From the NCBI RefSeq assembly GCF_902506425.1, contig NZ_LR732469.1, positions 851,704 through 915,703 on the forward strand: DNA of 64,000 bases. Reading direction: 5' to 3'. Shown one piece after another: positions 8,748 through 17,082 of this stretch. This DNA comes from Novosphingobium sp. 9U. GTDB lineage: Bacteria > Pseudomonadota > Alphaproteobacteria > Sphingomonadales > Sphingomonadaceae. The position numbers were made by a program, and so were the translations under genes. The notes below the pieces were generated by a model that was not told the DNA's origin, did not search any database, and was given only the letters and a program-made list of their open reading frames with translations. The stretch's first letter is position 1, and each line of letters begins with the position of its first letter.

Positions 8748-9566
8748 CTATTGCGCGGTCCAGCCGCCATCGATGACCAGCTCGGCGCCGGTCATGTAGG
8801 AGCTGTCGCTGGATGCGAGGAAGAATGCGGCACCCGCCAGCTCGGAAGGGTCGGCAAGGCGCCCGATCGGCGTCTTGCCGGCCATCATGTCGACCAGATC
8901 CTGCGTCTTCTGAGCGACGCCCTTGTCCACCCAGCGCTGGAAGCCTTCCTGCAGCAAGGGCGTGACGACGAAGCCGGGATGCAGCGAATTGGCGCGGATC
9001 GGCATCTTCTTCTCGGCGAATTCCAGCGCGATCGACTTGGTGAACAATCGCACCGCGCCCTTGCTGGCGTTGTATCCCGACACTTCGCTCAGGCCCACCA
9101 GACCCATGATCGAGCTGACGTTGATGATCGAGGCGCCGCCTTTCACATCGGCGCCGCTGCGCTCCATCAGCGGCACGAAGGTACGCACGCCCAGGAACAC
9201 ACCATCGACGTTGATGCCCATGATCTTGCGCCAGTCCTCGAGCGAGGTCGTAGCGACGGGGCCGGTCAGATCGATGCCCGCGTTGTTGACCAGCACGTGC
9301 AGCTTGCCATGCCGCTCCGTCACGGCGGTGAGCACGCTCTGCCAATCGTCCTCGCTGGTGACGTTCGCCTGCACGTAGCTGGCTGCCTGGCCGAGTCCAG
9401 CCAGCGTGCTTGTCACGGCGTCGCTATCGGGTGCCGAAAGGTCGGTCAGCACGACTTCGGCGCCTTCGGCCAGGAAACGCTCGACACAGGCGAGACCGAT
9501 GCCGCGCAGGCCGCCGGAGACTAGTGCGACACGGCCCTTCAGCCGCTGCGAACCCAGAACGCTCAT
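8748..9566 (-). CDS. SDR family oxidoreductase
   Basis: Classical SDR of 272 aa: SGGLRGIG cofactor loop, NNAG, Ser in NVSSIMG, YNASK catalytic pair and a C-terminal SSYMTGAELVIDGGW signature. Its ATG at 9566 overlaps the stop of the next upstream SDR (ATGA), so the two are translationally coupled. The neighbouring minus-strand SDRs differ in their catalytic-loop sequences, so they are not recent copies of each other. Likely acts on alcohol/keto intermediates of the local pathway. Confidence 0.92.
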   Translation of the reverse strand: MSVLGSQRLKGRVALVSGGLRGIGLACVERFLAEGAEVVLTDLSAPDSDAVTSTLAGLGQAASYVQANVTSEDDWQSVLTAVTERHGKLHVLVNNAGIDLTGPVATTSLEDWRKIMGINVDGVFLGVRTFVPLMERSGADVKGGASIINVSSIMGLVGLSEVSGYNASKGAVRLFTKSIALEFAEKKMPIRANSLHPGFVVTPLLQEGFQRWVDKGVAQKTQDLVDMMAGKTPIGRLADPSELAGAAFFLASSDSSYMTGAELVIDGGWTAQ

Positions 9567-10342
9567 ACGCCGTTCATCCCCGCAGTGGACGCGCCGTCCA
9601 TGGTGAACTCGCTGCCCGAGCAGAACCGGGCCTCGTCGCTCGCCAGCCACGCCACCATGCCCGCCACCTCGTCGACTTGCGCCATGCGCCCCAATGGCGA
9701 GAGGCTCTGGTAGGCGGCGCGGGCGGCAGCAGGATCGGCCGACTTGTCGATCAGGTTTACGATCAAGGCGGTCTCAACCACGCCGGGCAGCACCGCGTTG
9801 ATCCTGATCTTGTACTTGCGGTTGCCGGCATGGACCGCGGCAGACTTGATCAACGCGATCACGGCGGCCTTGGAGACGGAGTAGGCGCAGAAGTTGCCCA
9901 TGGCGCGGTGCGCGTTCATCGACGAGTTGACGATGATCGAGCCTTCCGGCCCTTCCGGATTGCGCGCCATCGCCCGCATCGCATGCTGCACGGTCAGCAT
10001 CACGCCGGTCAGGTTCACGTTCATGACGTTGTTCCAGCCATCGATGGTGATGTCCTCGATGCTGGCGTCACCGCTTTCCGTGCCGGCATTGGCGAAGGCG
10101 ATGTCGAGCCGTCCGTGCCGTTGCAGGATCGTGTCGATCAGCCCGTCCCACGCCGAGGCGTCGGTCACGTCGTGCTTGATGAACTGCGCGCCGGTTGCTG
10201 CGCAGACGGCATCGGCGGCCGCCTGGTTGGAGCCGGTGAACACCACGCTCGCCCCTTCGGCGCAGAGGCGCTCCACCGTTCCCGCGCCGATGCCGGAGGT
10301 CCCTCCGGTCACCAGCGCAACCTTGCCTTCAAGCCGCCGCAC
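9563..10342 (-). CDS. SDR family oxidoreductase
   Basis: First gene of a minus-strand run (SDR-SDR-SDR-small ORF-VOC-ABM). The 259-aa product has TGGTSGIG for cofactor binding, NAG in the ANAGTES segment, Ser in IVNSSMN and YSVSK. It reads MRRLEGKVALVTGG directly from the ATG, and the start is supported by the conserved N terminus. The gene is divergent from the third Rieske oxygenase; the 144-bp gap between them contains a motif shared with the second Rieske promoter. Substrate unknown. Confidence 0.92.
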   Translation of the reverse strand: MRRLEGKVALVTGGTSGIGAGTVERLCAEGASVVFTGSNQAAADAVCAATGAQFIKHDVTDASAWDGLIDTILQRHGRLDIAFANAGTESGDASIEDITIDGWNNVMNVNLTGVMLTVQHAMRAMARNPEGPEGSIIVNSSMNAHRAMGNFCAYSVSKAAVIALIKSAAVHAGNRKYKIRINAVLPGVVETALIVNLIDKSADPAAARAAYQSLSPLGRMAQVDEVAGMVAWLASDEARFCSGSEFTMDGASTAGMNGV

Positions 10343-10389
10343 GGCATTCTCCCGCGTGTTATCTGAGCCTGAACATGATCTATCGCGGC

Positions 10390-10405
10390 GCCACCCGGCA
10401 ACCTA
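10390..10405. promoter_or_regulatory. Shared divergent-promoter motif, copy 3 (GCCACCCGGCAACCTA)
   Basis: Lies in the divergent SDR/Rieske intergenic region, 48 bp from the SDR start and 82 bp from the Rieske start. It is nearly identical to the element at 5423-5438. No palindrome is apparent. Function is inferred only from recurrence and placement. Confidence 0.45.
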
Positions 10406-10486
10406 TGACTTGAGCAAGGTGACGCCCGCTAGGCGATCGGGCAGACATGCCCCCAAACAGAAGTATGCTTTGGGAGTACGAAGCAC

Positions 10487-11950
10487 ATGGCCGAGCGCGA
10501 TCCCGCCCTTGCAACCAAGACACCACCGGAGGCTGCGAACTCGGAAGGCCTCGGCGCCGATCGCAGCAAGGGCATCAGCTGGTCCGAGCTGATGGCGCAG
10601 GATTCACGCCCCGCACCCGCGATCCTGACCGAGGAAAGCTATACCTACCGCGGCTCCGAACCGATCCCGGCAGAGCGCTACACCAGCGAGGCGTTCGCCC
10701 AGCTGGAGCGCGAGCGGATGTGGCCTTGCGTCTGGCAGTTCGCCGCGCGCGAGGAGGACCTGCCCGAGCCCGGCGACTTCGTGGTCTACGAGAACGCGGG
10801 GCGCTCCTACCTCGTCAGCCGGCAGGATGATGGCTCGATCCGGGCCATGCACAACGTCTGCCTTCACCGCGGCCGCAAGCTGCGCACGGAAGAGGGCACG
10901 ACAGACAAGTTCGTCTGCCCGTTCCATGGCTTTGCCTGGAACAAGGACGGCAGCTTCAACTCGATGCCCTGCCAGTGGGACTTCCCGCACCTGAACGAAC
11001 AAAGCCTCGACTTGCCCGAGGCGGAGGTGGGCCGCTGGGCTGGCTACGTGTTCATCCGCGAGGAGAAGGGCGGGCCCAGCCTGGAGCAGTTCCTGGCGCC
11101 GCTGCCCGAGCACTTCAAGCGATGGCGGCACGAGGAGTGCGCCAGCGTCATGCGCGTCGCCAAGGAGGTCCCGGCCAACTGGAAGGTGGTGATGGAGGCC
11201 TTCATGGAGGCCTGGCACACCATCGTCACGCACCCGCAGCTGCTGCCCTTCACCGGCGATTCCAACGCGGCCTACTGGACCTGGGGCGACAACGTGAACG
11301 TCAACCTGGTGCCGTTCGGCGTGATGAGCCCGCACATCGAAGAGGGCCAGGGTGAGCAGTGGATCGTCGACCAGTTCATCCGCTACAACGGGCGTTCGGC
11401 GGACAACTACGAGGAAGCCGCGCGCGACAACCCGATGGCGATCGCGGTGCCCGAAGGCGTGAGCGCGCGTGCGGCGCTGGGCGAGGCGATGCGCAAGGCC
11501 TACACCGCGTCCACCGGCTACGATCATGCCGAGGCGACGGACGCTGAATTGCTCGACGCGCTGGTCTACAACGTGTTCCCGAACTTCTCCCCGTGGGGCG
11601 GGTTCATGCCCAACGTCGTCTACAACTGGCGAACCGGCAAGACGCCCGACACCTGCATCATGGAAGTGCGCATCCTTTCGCGCATTCCCAAGGGCCAGCC
11701 GATCCCGCGTGGTGCTCCGCTCAAGATGCTGAGGCTCGATCAGAAATGGACCGAGGCGCCCGAGCTCGGCATTCTGGGCGACGTTTTCGAGCAGGACATG
11801 GACAATCTGCCGTACGTGCAGGAGGGCCTGCACGTATCCAAGACTGGCAAGATCAACCTGGGCAACTACCAGGAGATCCGCATCCGCCAGTTCCAGGATA
11901 CGCTGATGAAGTACATCGGCGGTGAACTGGGCGGCTGGAGGCAGGACTGA
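10487..11950 (+). CDS. Rieske oxygenase alpha subunit (third of three)
   Basis: Single-subunit Rieske oxygenase of 487 aa, the longest of the three because of about 45 extra N-terminal residues. [2Fe-2S] ligands are C125/H127 and C144/H147 (CLH...CPFH); the mononuclear iron histidines are H244 and H249 (AWHTIVTH). It should hydroxylate or demethylate a hydrophobic substrate using an external ferredoxin/reductase, neither of which is nearby. A ThuA-like gene follows after 4 bp. A shorter start at the conserved core is possible, but the reading frame and codon use are consistent from 10487. Confidence 0.93.
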   Translation: MAERDPALATKTPPEAANSEGLGADRSKGISWSELMAQDSRPAPAILTEESYTYRGSEPIPAERYTSEAFAQLERERMWPCVWQFAAREEDLPEPGDFVVYENAGRSYLVSRQDDGSIRAMHNVCLHRGRKLRTEEGTTDKFVCPFHGFAWNKDGSFNSMPCQWDFPHLNEQSLDLPEAEVGRWAGYVFIREEKGGPSLEQFLAPLPEHFKRWRHEECASVMRVAKEVPANWKVVMEAFMEAWHTIVTHPQLLPFTGDSNAAYWTWGDNVNVNLVPFGVMSPHIEEGQGEQWIVDQFIRYNGRSADNYEEAARDNPMAIAVPEGVSARAALGEAMRKAYTASTGYDHAEATDAELLDALVYNVFPNFSPWGGFMPNVVYNWRTGKTPDTCIMEVRILSRIPKGQPIPRGAPLKMLRLDQKWTEAPELGILGDVFEQDMDNLPYVQEGLHVSKTGKINLGNYQEIRIRQFQDTLMKYIGGELGGWRQD

Positions 11951-11954
11951 GCCG

Positions 11955-12743
11955 ATGGCCGATGGGCAAGACGCTGCGGCTCACCCGCCGCGGATCAACT
12001 GCGTCCTCGTGTGCGGCGGCGTGTGGCACGACATGGACTTTGCACGCCTCGAACTGCTCAGGCTGCTGAGCGAGGACCCTGCCGTCCGCACTCGCGTGTT
12101 TGAGGATTACGAGAACCTCGACGCGCTGCGCCAGGCCGATATCCTGATCACCTATACGTGCGACGTGACGCCTTCACTGGCCGCGCAGGAGGTGCTGCGC
12201 GACTGGCTCGCGGCGGGCGGGCGCTGGTACGCGCTGCATGGCACCAACTCGGTCTTGCGCCTGCTGGCGAAGGGACCGGACGCGGGACTGTGGGATGCGC
12301 CGCGCTGGGCGCCGCTGTTCATGGACCTGCTCGGCTCGCAGTTCCTCTCTCACCCGCCGATCGCACCCTACACCGTCACCGTTGCCGATCCCAGCCATCC
12401 CCTGGTTGCCGGCGTTGAGCCGTTCGAGACCACGGACGAGCTCTACCACATGGAGACACACGGCGACCTGCACGTCCTGCTCGAGACCGAGTGCACGCAG
12501 GAGGGCACCGGATTTGTCGAGGCCGCGGATGCGCCGGGCACGCACCCGGTGATGTATCTGAAGGATCATGGCGCAGGCGCGGTGCTCTACAACACGCTCG
12601 GCCATTGCCGCGGGCATTACGATCTGCAGCCGATGCTGGACTGGTGGCCCACGGTGGACCGCTGCGCCTGGGACTTGCCGGTGTTCTACGATCTGCTGCG
12701 TCGCGGCATCGACTGGCTCAAACAGCGCCAGCGGGTAACCTGA
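11955..12743 (+). CDS. ThuA-like domain protein
   Basis: A 262-aa ThuA-like (class I glutamine-amidotransferase-like fold) protein. Recognisable parts are the first strand INCVLVCGGVWHDM, ADILITYTCDVTPS, the strand-turn GGRWYALHGTNSV where other superfamily members carry the nucleophile elbow, and the late ELYHMETHGDLHVLLE and MYLKDHGAGAVLYNTLGH segments typical of ThuA. ThuA proteins occur in sugar and glycoside catabolism, but their activity is poorly defined. The gene starts 4 bp after the third Rieske gene, so it is probably co-expressed with it. Confidence 0.85.
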   Translation: MADGQDAAAHPPRINCVLVCGGVWHDMDFARLELLRLLSEDPAVRTRVFEDYENLDALRQADILITYTCDVTPSLAAQEVLRDWLAAGGRWYALHGTNSVLRLLAKGPDAGLWDAPRWAPLFMDLLGSQFLSHPPIAPYTVTVADPSHPLVAGVEPFETTDELYHMETHGDLHVLLETECTQEGTGFVEAADAPGTHPVMYLKDHGAGAVLYNTLGHCRGHYDLQPMLDWWPTVDRCAWDLPVFYDLLRRGIDWLKQRQRVT

Positions 12744-12780
12744 GCAAGCCTCTTCGGGTCGCGCCAGGAGCAGTGGTGGA

Positions 12781-12821
12781 GTGAAAGAGAAGGGCGGCCG
12801 CGTCATCCGAGGCCGCCCTTC
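12781..12821 (-). terminator. Rho-independent terminator for the acyl-CoA dehydrogenase
   Basis: GAAGGGCGGCC at 12789-12799 and GGCCGCCCTTC at 12811-12821 form an 11-bp perfect stem. Read on the minus strand it is followed by TCTTTCAC, a weak T tract, directly after the acyl-CoA dehydrogenase stop. It could also serve the convergent ThuA gene. Confidence 0.7.
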
Positions 12822-12837
12822 AGTCGGGGTGAGCTTG

Positions 12838-13968
12838 TCAGGCGAGTACGCCGGCGTAGCGGTCCAGCGTCGCCTGCGGGCTCTCGGGCCAGCGCGAGAG
12901 GACCAGCAGGCGCTTGTGCCCGGCGCCGATCGCCAGTTCGTCGGTGATGCCCATGCCGCCATGGAACTGGATCATCTCGTGCCCCAGCTCGAGCGAAGTG
13001 CGGGCGAGGAACGCGCGGGCGCCCTGGACGGCCTTGCCGAACTCGGCGCTTTCGCTTGAGACCAAGGCAAGGTTGAGAAGGGCCCGGGCCTGCTCGATCA
13101 CGGCATACTGTGCGACCATGCGGTGCTGGATCGCCTGGAAGGAACCGATCGCCGCGCCGAACTGGCTGCGGGTGCGCAGGTAGTCGATGGTATCGGCGAA
13201 CAGCCGCTCCATGATCCCGAGCGCTTCGGCGCTGCGGGCCAAGTCGGCCAGCTCGTTCGCGGCGTCGATCGCGGCAAGGCCATCGTCTCCAGCACGGTCG
13301 AGCTTGTGATCGTCGCTGATCATCACATCTTCCAGCGTCAAGGCGACGGCCACACTGCCGTCGGCCATGTGCCACGGGCGCAGCGAAGCACCCGGCTGGG
13401 TGGCGGGAATAAGGAACAGCGCCACGCCGGTGCGATCGCCCGGTTCGCCGTGGATGCGCGCAGGGACGATGAAGGCGTCGGCACCGCCGCCTGCAGCGCA
13501 GAACGGCTTGGTGCCGCTGAGCCGCCAGCTGTCACCCTTTGCAACCGCACATGTCTCCAGCCAGCAGAGGCCATCTCGCGCGCGCTCGTCCAGCGCGGCC
13601 AGTGCGAGGCGCTTCTCGCCGGATACCACGGCCTCGATCCATGAGTTCAGCAGCGGCTCGCGCGCGGTCATGGCGAACAGGCGGCCTGCCATCATCACGG
13701 ACTCTGCCAAGGGTTCCACGACCAGGCCACGGCCCAGCGCCTCGAACACGATGGCGACGCCGGTGGCATCAAGGTCCAGCCCGCCCAGGTCTTCGGCGAA
13801 CGGCGCCGCGATCAGCCCGAGTTCGCCCAGCAGCTGCCAGTTACTGGAGGAGAACCCGCAAGGCTCTGCCAGGAACGCGCGGCGGCTATCGTGATCGTAG
13901 CGATCGGCGACGAACCGATCGGCCAGCGCCTTCAGCATTTCCTCGTCTTCGCTGAGATCGAAGTTCAC
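12838..13968 (-). CDS. Acyl-CoA dehydrogenase family protein
   Basis: FAD-dependent acyl-CoA dehydrogenase of 376 aa. The N-terminal helical domain (FDLSEDEEML), middle beta domain and C-terminal FAD motif RTRSQFGAAIGSFQAIQH and FHGGMGITDE are visible. The C terminus ends soon after HKRLLVLSRW, and the G-T-x-E segment that follows in many family members is not evident. This shorter form is common among partners in heteromeric dehydrogenases of steroid and terpenoid catabolism, so it may work with another ACAD. GTG at 13968 with CGGGAG upstream is the best start; the upstream frame extension is not conserved. Divergent from the LuxR gene. Confidence 0.88.
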   Translation of the reverse strand: MNFDLSEDEEMLKALADRFVADRYDHDSRRAFLAEPCGFSSSNWQLLGELGLIAAPFAEDLGGLDLDATGVAIVFEALGRGLVVEPLAESVMMAGRLFAMTAREPLLNSWIEAVVSGEKRLALAALDERARDGLCWLETCAVAKGDSWRLSGTKPFCAAGGGADAFIVPARIHGEPGDRTGVALFLIPATQPGASLRPWHMADGSVAVALTLEDVMISDDHKLDRAGDDGLAAIDAANELADLARSAEALGIMERLFADTIDYLRTRSQFGAAIGSFQAIQHRMVAQYAVIEQARALLNLALVSSESAEFGKAVQGARAFLARTSLELGHEMIQFHGGMGITDELAIGAGHKRLLVLSRWPESPQATLDRYAGVLA

Positions 13969-14027
13969 AGTCCACTCCCGGTATCCGCCGTTCGTAGTAC
14001 CACCGCGTCGAAGTCGATCGCTGCTGA

Positions 14028-14046
14028 GCAAAAGGCTAGTCACGCC
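14028..14046 (-). promoter_or_regulatory. Candidate operator GGC-N4-CTAGC-N-TTTTG
   Basis: On the minus strand this 19-bp stretch matches the one at 16595-16613 at 13 of 19 positions, including CTAGC-N-TTTTG. It lies in the divergent intergenic region between the acyl-CoA dehydrogenase and the LuxR gene. It could be a binding site of that LuxR protein or of another pathway regulator; this is inference from recurrence alone. Confidence 0.35.
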
Positions 14047-14117
14047 CATGTCGATCCTGGTGCACGCGATTGTGCCACTCGAACACGCGGTCTAAGAAGG
14101 CTTGGGAGAGAAGCTTA

Positions 14118-14891
14118 ATGGCGCTGTTATCACAGGATCACATCGACGCTGTGCGGGTGACGTCGGCTGCAGGCGTTCGGCCGGCTGCCGAAGCGTTGCA
14201 TGCGATCGCCCAGGGGCTAGGCATGCGCGTTGCCCCGGCGCACGACATCGCCGACAAGCGCACCCCTGTGGATGCCGACGGTGGCATGTTAGCGACGGAG
14301 GTGTTCGGCTGGGATACCGACGAGCGGGTCTGGTGGCGCAACTCGCGCATCGCGCTGGACAGCCCGCTGACCACCGCCTGCCGTTTCGAGAGCCAGCCGT
14401 TCTGGGTCAACGCCGAGGGTTTTCGCACGCGCGAGCCTAACGCATACCTGGCCTCGATCGACCTCTCCAACTTCGAGCATCGGGCGATGACCTGGGCCGC
14501 GATCGGCGTGCCGGTCCATCTGCCGTTCGGCCAGATCGGCGCGGTCAGCTTCAATCCGCTCGATCGTGGCAAGACCGACCTCACCGAGGAATTCGCGCTC
14601 TACTCGGACGCGCTGGGGCTCTATGCCCGCACGTTCATCGCCACTTACGTGCAGGTGATGGGGTCGGCCCAGGCCCTGCCATCCGGATCGCGCCTGTCGA
14701 AGCGCGAGGTGGAGTGCCTGCGCTGGGCGGCGATCGGCAAGACAGACATGGAGATCAGCATGATCATGTCGCGCAGCCGGGCGACGGTGCGGTTCCACAT
14801 CCACAACGCCGCCACCAAGCTGAACGCGGTCAATCGCAGCCAGACAGTCTTCAAGGCCGCGCAGCTGGGCTACATCTCGCTTCAGAAGTGA
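14118..14891 (+). CDS. LuxR-family transcriptional regulator with autoinducer-binding domain
   Basis: DNA-binding regulator of 257 aa. Residues about 20-180 resemble the autoinducer-binding domain, with the aromatic/acidic ligand pocket style of WWRNSRIALDSPL and PFWVNAEGFR. Residues 193-250 form the LuxR helix-turn-helix (LSKREVECLRWAAIGKTDMEI...VRFHIHNAATKLNAVNR). No luxI synthase is visible, so it is a solo LuxR that may sense an exogenous acyl-homoserine lactone or a pathway compound. An upstream in-frame ATG at 14070 lacks support; the ATG at 14118 has GGGAGAGAAG upstream. It sits centrally in the catabolic island and is probably its regulator. The end overlaps the convergent GMC gene by 10 bp. 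Confidence 0.9.
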   Translation: MALLSQDHIDAVRVTSAAGVRPAAEALHAIAQGLGMRVAPAHDIADKRTPVDADGGMLATEVFGWDTDERVWWRNSRIALDSPLTTACRFESQPFWVNAEGFRTREPNAYLASIDLSNFEHRAMTWAAIGVPVHLPFGQIGAVSFNPLDRGKTDLTEEFALYSDALGLYARTFIATYVQVMGSAQALPSGSRLSKREVECLRWAAIGKTDMEISMIMSRSRATVRFHIHNAATKLNAVNRSQTVFKAAQLGYISLQK

Positions 14892-16549
14892 GGTTCTAGC
14901 TCACGCTTAGGTTCCGCCGCGGCGCGGTCTTCGAGCATCAGCTGCGCACCGCGCAAGCCTAGCGCCATGGCCGGAGCATTGGTGTTGCCGGTGACGTGGC
15001 CGGGCATGACCGAGCAGTCCGCCACTCGCACGCCTTGCACCCCGTTCACCCGCAGCCGCGGGTCGACCACGGCCTTCGGATCGCTGCCCATCCGGCAAGA
15101 GCGGATGGCGTGGAGCCCGCAGCTGGACAAACGGCGGAACATGGCGAGCACGTCCTCGTCACTCTCGACCTGCGCACCCGGCACCAGTTCCGCTCCCACC
15201 ATCCGATCGAGCGGAGGCGCCGCCATGTAGGCGCGCATCTTGCGCACCAGGGCGATGGCGGACGTGCGATCATGCTGCGTGCTCAGGAAGTTGTGCAGGA
15301 TGTGCGGCGGAGCCTCCGCAGCAGGGCCGGTCGCCCGCACGCTGCTCTCGCTGGTGAGGCGCAGGAGCTGGCCGTAGATCGTCACGCCGGGCTTGGGATC
15401 GATCTTGTCGAGCGGGACCGGGGCCTTGTCGTCGCCGACCTTGAACGTGTAGCCGCCCAAGTAGAACTGCGCATCGGTGCGACTATCGGGATGCGCGACG
15501 TTGCAGAACGCGCCGACCTCGAAAGGTCCCGTCGCGAGCACGCCGTCGCGGCGCAGCAAGTACCGCAGCATCGCGAGCGCCGCGCCCAGGCCGAAGAAGC
15601 TCTTATTGGTGCCCTTGCCGTGGTCGAGCCGGAACGGCATCGACAGCGACAAGTGCTCGATCATCCTCTCGCCGACATCGGGAGAGTGCGCCACCAGCGG
15701 GATGCCGGCGAGCGCGAGCCGGCCCGCATCGCCGATGCCTGAGCGCTGCAACAGCAACGGGCTTTCCATGGCTCCGGCGCTGATCACTATCTCGCCAGCG
15801 CAGTCGAAACGCTGCGGCTTGCCATCGACCACCACGTCGATGCCGATCGCGCGGGTGCCATCGAACACGATCCGCTCGGCCGTGACGCCTGTCATTACCG
15901 TGACGTTGGGCCGCTTGCGCGCGACTGCCAGATAGGTGCGCGCCGAGGACTCGCGACGGCCATTGCGGATGTTGTGGCTGTAATAGCCGACACGCGGTCC
16001 GGCAGTGGCATTGAGGTCGTCCACACGCCGCAGTCCAAGCGCCTCGCCCGCCTCGATCATGCGTTCGGCCAAGGGGTATGTGTGGCAGGCCGGGTCGACA
16101 CGAACGAGGCCACCGCTGCCGCGCATCTCGGAAGGTCCGGCCGCGTGGTCTTCTAGTTCCAGGAAGGCAGCCGTCATGCTCGCGCCGTTCCATCCGGTCG
16201 CGCCGCACTCGCTTTCCCAGGCGTCGTAGTCGGCCGGCTCGCCGCGGCTCCAGATCATGCCGTTGATCGAGGATGAGCCGCCCAGGCCCTTGCCGCGAAT
16301 CCAGACCTCGCCGGCGCCGGGATCGTTGGCGCCTTCCTCGCGTGGCTGCGCGACATGGTAGGCCCACATGTGCTCAGGCTTCTTGACCAGCTTGGCCACG
16401 CCTTTGGGCAGGGTCACCCAGAAGCTGTCGTTCTCACCACCGGCTTCGAGCACCAGCACTTGCGAGCGACCGTCCGCGCTCAGCCGTTCGGCCATCACGC
16501 AACCGGCGCTCCCGGCACCGACGATGATGTAGTCCCATTGCCTGCTCAT
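14882..16549 (-). CDS. GMC family oxidoreductase (choline dehydrogenase-like)
   Basis: FAD-dependent alcohol dehydrogenase/oxidase of 555 aa. The N-terminal dinucleotide-binding motif is IVGAGSAGCVMAERLS (GAGSAG at 11-16), the second GMC signature is around RGKGLGGSSSINGMIW, and the C-terminal active-site region is MPGHVTGNTNAPAMALG with the catalytic His. Such enzymes oxidise primary or secondary alcohols to aldehydes or ketones, passing electrons to quinone or oxygen. GGGAGAG precedes the ATG at 16549. Divergent from the DUF35 gene across an intergenic region with a direct repeat. Substrate unknown. Confidence 0.93.
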   Translation of the reverse strand: MSRQWDYIIVGAGSAGCVMAERLSADGRSQVLVLEAGGENDSFWVTLPKGVAKLVKKPEHMWAYHVAQPREEGANDPGAGEVWIRGKGLGGSSSINGMIWSRGEPADYDAWESECGATGWNGASMTAAFLELEDHAAGPSEMRGSGGLVRVDPACHTYPLAERMIEAGEALGLRRVDDLNATAGPRVGYYSHNIRNGRRESSARTYLAVARKRPNVTVMTGVTAERIVFDGTRAIGIDVVVDGKPQRFDCAGEIVISAGAMESPLLLQRSGIGDAGRLALAGIPLVAHSPDVGERMIEHLSLSMPFRLDHGKGTNKSFFGLGAALAMLRYLLRRDGVLATGPFEVGAFCNVAHPDSRTDAQFYLGGYTFKVGDDKAPVPLDKIDPKPGVTIYGQLLRLTSESSVRATGPAAEAPPHILHNFLSTQHDRTSAIALVRKMRAYMAAPPLDRMVGAELVPGAQVESDEDVLAMFRRLSSCGLHAIRSCRMGSDPKAVVDPRLRVNGVQGVRVADCSVMPGHVTGNTNAPAMALGLRGAQLMLEDRAAAEPKRELEPHF

Positions 16550-16584
16550 GGCTTGTGCTCTCCCGCCGGCATGGGTCGCACGAA

Positions 16585-16613
16585 CTAGCGGTTTGGCTAC
16601 CCTAGCGTTTTGG
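16585..16613. promoter_or_regulatory. Direct repeat CTAGCGKTTTGG, 17-bp period
   Basis: CTAGCGGTTTGG (16585-16596) and CTAGCGTTTTGG (16602-16613) differ at one base and are separated by CTACC. They lie between the divergent GMC oxidoreductase and DUF35 genes, and a related half occurs at 14028-14046 by the LuxR gene. The tandem arrangement suggests an operator for an activator or repressor of both directions. Confidence 0.45.
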
Positions 16614-16686
16614 TGAGTCAAAATGCGGGCGGGGGCAGGCTTAAAAAGCTGACATGACCGGAGAGATCAACCGGGGCGGAGAAGAG

Positions 16687-17082
16687 ATGCGCGCCATAGC
16701 CGAAGGCCTGTTCACCGACGAGACGCCTGCGCGTCTGATCGGTGGCAAGGACCGGGAAACCGGCCGCATCGTCTTCCCCTGTCCATCGACCGCGACGCAC
16801 GACCCCGTGCCGCTTTCGCGGGAGGGCAAGCTGTGGTCCTACACGGTGCAACGGTTCCGCCCCAAGAGCCCGCCGTACGCGGGACCTGAGGCGTTCGCGC
16901 CGTGGGTGGTCGCCTATGTCGAACTGCCGGGCGAGGTCATCGTCGAGGCGAGGCTGGACGATGTCGCGTTCGAGGACGTGGCGGTCGGCATGCCGGTGCG
17001 CTTCCAGCCGGGGCTGCTCGACCGGAACGATCCGAACAGCACCCGCATACCCGCATTCGTGCCGGCGGAACTCGCTGCATGA
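16687..17082 (+). CDS. DUF35 / OB-fold acyl-CoA-binding partner protein
   Basis: A 131-aa OB-fold protein of the DUF35 family (residues counted from the ATG at 16687, which has GGAGAAGAG before it; an ATG at 16654 is also in frame). The OB strands LWSYTVQRF, PWVVAYVELP and VEARLDDVAFEDVAVGMPVRF are typical. The N-terminal zinc ribbon normally found in DUF35 is degenerate: only one Cys (FPCP) remains. DUF35 proteins bind thiolase-fold enzymes and stabilise or activate them. It overlaps the thiolase-like gene by ATGA, strongly suggesting a physical complex. Confidence 0.85.
   Translation: MRAIAEGLFTDETPARLIGGKDRETGRIVFPCPSTATHDPVPLSREGKLWSYTVQRFRPKSPPYAGPEAFAPWVVAYVELPGEVIVEARLDDVAFEDVAVGMPVRFQPGLLDRNDPNSTRIPAFVPAELAA

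Noticed and set aside
14118..14891. Adjacent luxI synthase
   Set aside because: Neighbours are an ACAD and a GMC oxidoreductase; no autoinducer synthase-like protein is found on either strand.
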